DNA of 64,000 bases, from contig JAVLRN010000011.1 in the NCBI GenBank assembly GCA_032821775.1, positions 992,001 through 1,056,000 on the forward strand, in the 5' to 3' direction. The notes beneath the pieces were generated by a model. That model was not told the DNA's origin. It worked only from the letters and a program-made list of their open reading frames with translations, and ran no database searches. Source of the DNA: Sanguinoderma infundibulare. Its lineage: Eukaryota > Basidiomycota > Agaricomycetes > Polyporales > Polyporaceae. A program made the position numbers and the translations under genes. Shown here piece after piece: positions 58,585 through 64,000 of this stretch (positions are counted from its first letter, which is position 1; every line of letters begins with the position of its first letter).

Positions 58585-60960
58585 TCATCTGAGCGCAAAG
58601 CGCCACACGGCGTGGCGAATAGTTTCGTGGTCGTAATCGTTAGGGTCGTGGGACAGCGAGCTCAAGCTCGAGGTAGGCGACCGCGGTCCGTCCCTGCGTG
58701 TCACCACGTCCACCCAGTCGTTGAAGCGCGTGGTGCAGGAAGCAATCGCAGTCGTATGCGAAGGTCTAGATCTCTTGGCTCCGAATTCCAGGAAGCAGCG
58801 GATGCCAAGACATCGGAAGCGGAAGCGACGAGGGAGCAATAGTCGTCGAGGTGGATGCCGTCGTCCTCAGAGTGGCCGTTGACGTTTGTTGTGCGGCTGG
58901 CCGGGAACGACGGTGAACTCGTCTTCTTCCGCGCCACATTCCGAGCGAGCGTAGATTGAGAGACCCGGACCCGTGCTCGTCTGGACTCTCGACGATCAGA
59001 ACCCGTTCGGTGCCGAGAAGGAGAGGTCTCTCAGTATGTCCACGTCACTAGGTTGACCTCCAGCGTCCTTTTGCCCACACGCCGTAGGGTCTCCGGGGGC
59101 ATTCGGCGGCACCACCATAGCCCCTTGCGGCCTGTCTTCGGCCACCTCCATCTGGGCGGGGCGATCCAAGTCGGGGAAGGCGACGGGAGATGGCCTCAAA
59201 GAAAACACAGGCAGAGCGGGGAAGTCAAGGCTGGCCAGAGGGTCCCATCCCGCCGACCGTAGAACCCAAAGCAGAATCGGCTATATCCATCTTCATCTCC
59301 AGCAAGGACCCATGGAGAGCGGGAGTGTCCGCAGCGACCCCAATGTGTCCCCTGCGTTGCGCCCGACGTCGAAGCAACACGCATCGGCAACGAGGGCGGT
59401 GATAAGAGGGAGCATGGCACGCTGGTCTCTGCGACGGTGCTGGTCTGGGGTCGGTAGACGTTCCACTCCTGGTTGACTTGCTCGCAGAAGGTAGTCAGGT
59501 GCGGGTGGACGCACTTTGTGTAGGTGAGTGTCGAATCCGATTCGGAAGGAATGAGGGAATGGTGCAAGCTCGCATCTGCTTCCACGCGGCGATGCCGCTG
59601 GCACTGAGTCGAGCAAGCAAGCATAATCCCCCGGCCCCGAGCACCCATGCACTCGACCGAAGATGGCCTGGGCCGATCCCCTCTTTCGCGCATACTGAAG
59701 ATCGCGGCCGTGGAGGCAAAGCGGACACCCAACCTTGTTGTAGGGAAGCGACTTGAAGGACTCCTCAGGACCACTGGCCTCTACGTGTATATGCCCAGCG
59801 CATCCAAATACTCCGAGATCTAGTCAGCCTCCCGAATGCGGTGGGTGTCGTCGACGCGGCGCAATGCCGATTGCAGTGAAAATCGTATCTGAAAACGACG
59901 CGAGCGTCAGCACTGATAGTACCAGAGAGAGCACCTTGCCATCCAGATGACATCTAGGCCAAACGTAATAATCGCCGCACATACACGACCAGATGATGGT
60001 AAATCAATGGTATATTAGGGAACACCGGAAAGGACAAATACGAATACTGCACAGATGCCATACAAACGCGTACGTAGGGCACGAAGTGCGCAACATAACA
60101 TGACTATGCCGACAGCATTACAAAGAAGATTAATGCATGAGGATCGCTAGGGGGTGCCGCGGCGTAGAGAGGCCGCCCAAGAACGCGCTACAGCTTCGGC
60201 TATGTAAAATCGCAGGAATAGTGGGAAACGTACCTTTGATGCCATAAAGCACGCTCCGTTAGCGTGCGCGCACACGAGTAGCCAACTAGCAGATCTAGAC
60301 GGGTAGTGCTGTAAAACAACGATCAGTCTTCCTATTGAAAACCCAATCACATACGGGCGAGGCCAAATGGTACGCGCCGCAAAGATCTCAGCTTTCCGTT
60401 CTTTGCCTGGCCCTCTGAGCGGTTCCGTGCCTTCAGCTCCGGATCCGCTTTCGAGGACGAAGATGGAGAGGAACCCGAACGGGGCGCCAGACAATGGTCT
60501 CACGGAGGCTATGCCCCTCGACGTTCATTCGAGTTGACATCATAAATCTGGAGACGCAGAATACGACACTCACCTTCTCGGTTGTCTTCATTTCCTCTCT
60601 CCGGTCCGCCGCATCTCCCGCATATCGCGCATCTGTCCTCGAAATACGCTTCCCAGCTTCGTGGCTGATGGATGGGGGGAGAGCATCTTGGACGCGTGTC
60701 GTGTGCGCTGTTGGGCGTATCAAGGAGTGCGGTTCACGGCATGTTGGTCGCGACGCTGGAGGGCCTTCTGGGACGAGTACTCTTTGAAGGAAAACTGAAG
60801 TTGGGGGGTCGATCAATGAGACAGGGATATCGTTAAAGTGGAGAAGCCGTTCGCCATTGACGTCCTTGACTAGCCTTGAACCTTGCAACGAAGCGAGACG
60901 GAGCAGGTACGTGAAATGAAGCAACTGTCTCTTGTATCTCTCCAAGCTTGTATTCCTGGA
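58585..60960 (-). other. Probable multi-exon minus-strand gene, unrecognised
   Basis: Several minus-strand segments have coding character. From the 5' side they are: RYKRQLLHFTYLLRLASLQG to DRREEMKTTEK with a GTGAGT donor (60940-60575), KARNRSEGQAKNGKLRSLRR (about 60420-60370), HLTTFCEQVNQEWNVYRPQT (about 59500-59430), GSLLEMKMDIADSALGSTVG (about 59310-59250), FSLRPSPVAFPDLDRPAQME to PSDVDILRDLSFSAPNGF (59205-58996), LVASASDVLASAASWNSE (about 58840-58790) and a last exon TTRFNDWVDVVTRRDGPRSP to HETIRHAVWRFALR, stop at 58585. The exon joins are not resolved and stops intervene. It has no Zn2Cys6 or other named domain that I can see. A regulatory protein is possible but unproven. Confidence 0.35.
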
Positions 60961-61748
60961 CGCGGGGAAAGCTTCTTGGGCGGATGAGCAGGCGTCATAG
61001 GTGGGTTGCTAGGGGAAAAGTTGGTGGAAGTGGGACGAGAAGGTCTCGAAGACCCACGTCTGCCGGCGGCGTGAGAGCGATCTGAACATGAGGCTCAGTT
61101 CAATTTTGGAGAACAGTGGCCACAGATAAGAGCGTGACTGGGTACAAGCAGCATGCAAGCATAGACGACGCAAGGAGTTGTGAGGGGACGAGTTCACTTA
61201 AGGGCGGGTTCTGGACCGCTGCAGGACACGGCGACTCGGAGCAGGAGGACTTGAAGGTGGAGCCGGGCACAGCCGCCCGTTACCGTCATTCCATCATGTT
61301 GTGACGTGCTGATTTGTCTTGTCACGCCCTTGGGCGGATCCGAGTCGCGAGATGGTTCCCCACGAGGACCCTCCCCTCGAGCCTGAACATCACCCTGTTG
61401 GCCACCTGCCACTTGAACCTAATCATGCCCGTTCATATCTTCATCGCTACCGATACGTCGTGCCTTGCCCGGACGACCCTCGATAGACTCGGACCCAATT
61501 TGGAGTTCGTATAAATGATCGACTCGAACATGCTTCTCGCGTGTGGATGTCCTCCTCCCCCGCCGCTGCTCTTCCTCGGCGAGCACGTCACTTTCCCCTT
61601 CCCCTTTCTCTTCTCGTGCCTCTTTTTCTTCTCGATACCCTCCACTGGGTCGACTCCAGTGCTCCGACGCAGCGCGTTGAAGCCGTTCACTCTCTTGGCC
61701 TTCAATTTCTAGACTGCCTGGGCTAGATTCGGACACTTGGTTTCGGAT

Positions 61749-63435
61749 ATGGGGTCTCCTTTGTACACGGACGAGTCGAGCTACGCGACCTCGACAACTT
61801 ACGGTCCTGCGGAGGTGGCCGGCGTGGCGGTGCGTCGACTCCTGGTCTACTCCACACCGTGGTTTGCGATCAAGGCACAAGGGCTCACATTACTAAACCC
61901 CTCCCCTCCAGGTCCTCGTTGTTGCTGGCGCCATTTCCCTAGCAGCTGTGGTTCCAGTCCTCGCGGTAGGTCTTGATGTAACATTGGTCGCGCCCGAGGC
62001 GCAGCAGCCAGCTACCTACTGACAATTTGGCTATGGATCTGATATGCTTACAGGCTTTACCATGGTACGGTCCCAAACTTGGCAAGACGCGCATCATGCC
62101 CTTCTTTGTCTCCCTCCTGGTTGCGAACGTCCTACAAGCCATCGGCACCATCATCAATTCCAAGTGGGTCAACGACCGCGATGTCGTCCCAGGGCACCTC
62201 TGCACCGCCCAGGGCGGCATCAAGCAGGCTGGAAATGTCGGCATGGCTCTTTGGTGCGTCCGGTGTTTTCTAGTGAGGCTCCCCGGTGGCCCACGATGGC
62301 CGACACGTTCTCACTGCGTCAACAGGTCATTTGCGTTGTCCCTCAACGTTTTCATGGTGCTCTTCAAACGTCGCGCGACCCTGAGTCCATTACTCTCGTG
62401 GGTTCTATTGGGACTCGGGTGGTTCCTGGTTGCGTTTGTCGTGTTCATCGGCCCCGTTGCGATTGAGACGCCACAGCGCGGATCGTACTTCGGCCCCTCC
62501 GGGTTCTGGTATGGTTATGTGCTTCCTGCAGGACGTTTTTCCCTCGCTAATTGGCATTTTAGGTGTTGGGTCACGCACAACTACCCGCTGGAGCAGTTCT
62601 ACCTGGAGTACTTCTTCGTAAGGGTCCGATCCGCCATGCAAATCATCGACTGACACTTGTGCGGTTAATCCAGGAATTCATCTCGGCAGGTCTTTCGTTT
62701 GCGCTCTACACGGCGGTCCTTCTCCGCGTGCGCGGAAACCTCGTCCGCACTAGCGGGAAGTGGGCCCTCCGCTTTGTTCCCCGTGGGGACCGATGGCGAC
62801 TGGCCATCCGCCGGGACGTGGTTGACGGCTCCATGATGCAGGTCGCAACCCGCATGGTGTGGTACCCGGTGCGTACCCTGGCCTTCTCTTGTTGTTCCGC
62901 ACAAGCGCTTTCCGTGCCTAACCATGCGCGCCACTTGCAGGTTGCGTACACCGTCCTCCTTCTCCCTGTCACGATCGCGCGCTTCTACGCATTCAGCGGG
63001 CACAATGTCTCCTTCCGCGTCACGATCTTCGCCGACTTCGTCTTCAATCTGCAAGGCGTCGTCAACGTCGCGCTGCTTCTTGCCACCCGCCGCTTCGTCC
63101 CGGACACCGCGGTGCTTCCGCTCTTCGAACCGAGGAAGCGCATCAGCGTCTCTTCGCCAGAGGCGTTCGGCATCACCCCTTTTGTCCTCTGTCCTCATCC
63201 TCGGGACTCGGTGGCGAGCGCCGATCTTGCTGCTGACGAGAAGTCTCCCGCCGTCACAGGCGACTCTGGGAGAAGCCCGAACACGTTCGCCGATGTCGGC
63301 GCTGACGCGGGTGCGGCTGCGAAAGAAGCCCTGTCCGGTTTGCGCATGCCAGAACTGGCACGGACGACTTCGTCTGCGTCGGCCAACTCGACGTCCTCGA
63401 TCGATTCGCAGACGCCGATCCTTCACATCCATTAA
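61749..63435 (+). CDS. Seven-transmembrane receptor, Git3/cAMP-receptor-like GPCR
   Basis: Predicted plasma-membrane G-protein-coupled receptor, possibly for nutrients or pheromone-independent cues; the ligand is unknown. Start MGSPLYTDESSYATSTTYGP at 61749, giving an extracellular N-terminus. Spliced exons supply seven helices: VLVVAGAISLAAVVPVLA; RIMPFFVSLLVANVLQAIGT; KQAGNVGMALWSFALSLNVF; LLSWVLLGLGWFLVAFVVFI; FISAGLSFALYTAVLLRV; VAYTVLLLPVTIARFYAF; TIFADFVFNLQGVVNVALLL. A Cys before helix 3 (HLCTAQGG) and one after helix 4 (CWVTHNYPLEQFYLEYFF) could form the usual disulfide. The third cytoplasmic loop is basic (GKWALRFVPRGDRWRLAIRR). The cytoplasmic tail is Ser/Ala/Asp-rich and ends DSQTPILHIH at 63435. 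About seven introns. A C/T-rich leader precedes it (61550-61640). It looks complete. Confidence 0.8.
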
Positions 63436-64000
63436 CGTCCTGGAGCTCCGACCATTACCATTAACTGGCAGCTCGGTCCTCGTGAGGCCGCCGTCTGCAT
63501 CCGCTCGTTCTCGGAATCGCTCTCGTTCGCACACGCACAAGCACTTACGCTCTCATGATTGTTCACGAGCGGGGATCCAGGACGGTCGATATCTTTAAGA
63601 TACTTATTGCCTTACCTCCACGTCCCACGGGTCGATCTCCGCGCCTTCCTATCCGCTTCTTTCAACCTGCTGCGCATGGCCCCGGCTGCAATTCCTCTCG
63701 AACTCTGTTTTGTTCCGTTTTGGCTTCACTGCGCTCGATGCTCGATGCTGCGTCTGTGTTGTGTTATTAGATTGAAAGTTCCGGACCTGTACTATTATTG
63801 ACCTTCTCCTTCTTTCTTAGATCTGTGTCCGACTAGTGCGTAGCTAGGTAAGATTGATAGGTAAGCCTCGTGGCACGCACGGCGTACGCGTAATCCGTAA
63901 TCATCATGATGGTCCACGAACCGATTGCACCCAACCGACAGGGGCAACACGGCGACCACGTCCGGAAGCAGTTCGAAGTCCCCTCGGAGAGGTCGTCTTT
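63436..64000. other. Downstream region at window edge
   Basis: Pyrimidine-rich sequence to about 63830 is probably receptor 3' UTR. The last 170 bases contain nothing I can assign. Confidence 0.4.

Noticed and set aside
1..64000. Secondary-metabolite cluster built around the O-methyltransferase, dehydrogenase, GST and MFS genes
   Set aside because: The genes are spread over 46 kb with housekeeping genes between them, and no polyketide, peptide or terpene synthase is present.

Overview
The window reads as nuclear DNA of a filamentous basidiomycete, most likely an Agaricomycete mushroom or wood-decay fungus (inference). The support is dense GC-rich genes on both strands, each broken by many short (about 45-80 nt) GT...AG introns, and protein types typical of that group: a HET-domain protein, a Git3/CAR-like receptor, a DUF4048 protein, a multi-intron O-methyltransferase and two DHA1-type MFS transporters. 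I saw no rRNA, tRNA, CRISPR array or bacterial-type operon.

Left third (1-23.4 kb): 3' part of an MFS transporter (+); a large La-domain RNA-binding protein of the LARP1/Sro9 type (-); a short-chain dehydrogenase (+); an unrecognised conserved-looking protein (-); S-adenosylhomocysteine hydrolase (-); a Som1-like mitochondrial peptidase subunit (+); an unrecognised coiled-coil/Cys-rich protein (+); and a Gtt1-like glutathione S-transferase (-).

Middle (23.6-42.8 kb): a Kar5/Tht1-type nuclear-fusion protein (+); a multi-exon gene joining five CCCH zinc fingers, an RRM and a C-terminal RING-IBR-RING ubiquitin ligase module (+); a family-2 O-methyltransferase (+) followed by a decayed partial duplicate; mitochondrial ribosome recycling factor (+); a mitochondrial ornithine-type carrier (-); and a GH16 glucanase with a C-terminal anchor (-).

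Right third (44-63.4 kb): a second MFS transporter (-) divergent from a HET-domain gene (+) that carries an apparent one-base frameshift near its 3' end; an AidB/ACAD-like acyl-CoA dehydrogenase (-); a poorer region with gene relics and a 1.0 kb segment bounded by 66-bp inverted repeats; ATP synthase subunit K (+); a DUF4048 protein (+); about 5 kb where only uncertain minus-strand exons are visible; and a seven-helix receptor (+).

These are independent eukaryotic genes rather than one pathway. SAH hydrolase removes the by-product of SAM-dependent methylation, including that of the nearby O-methyltransferase, and four genes (Som1-like, RRF, ornithine carrier, ATP synthase K) serve mitochondria, but I see no evidence of a dedicated cluster. 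The most notable structures are the O-methyltransferase promoter-plus-3'-end duplicate with an internal deletion and stop, the CCCH/RRM/RBR fusion, the HET frameshift and the inverted-repeat element. Exon limits given here were read by eye from splice signals and frame, so individual junctions may be off even where the gene call is firm.
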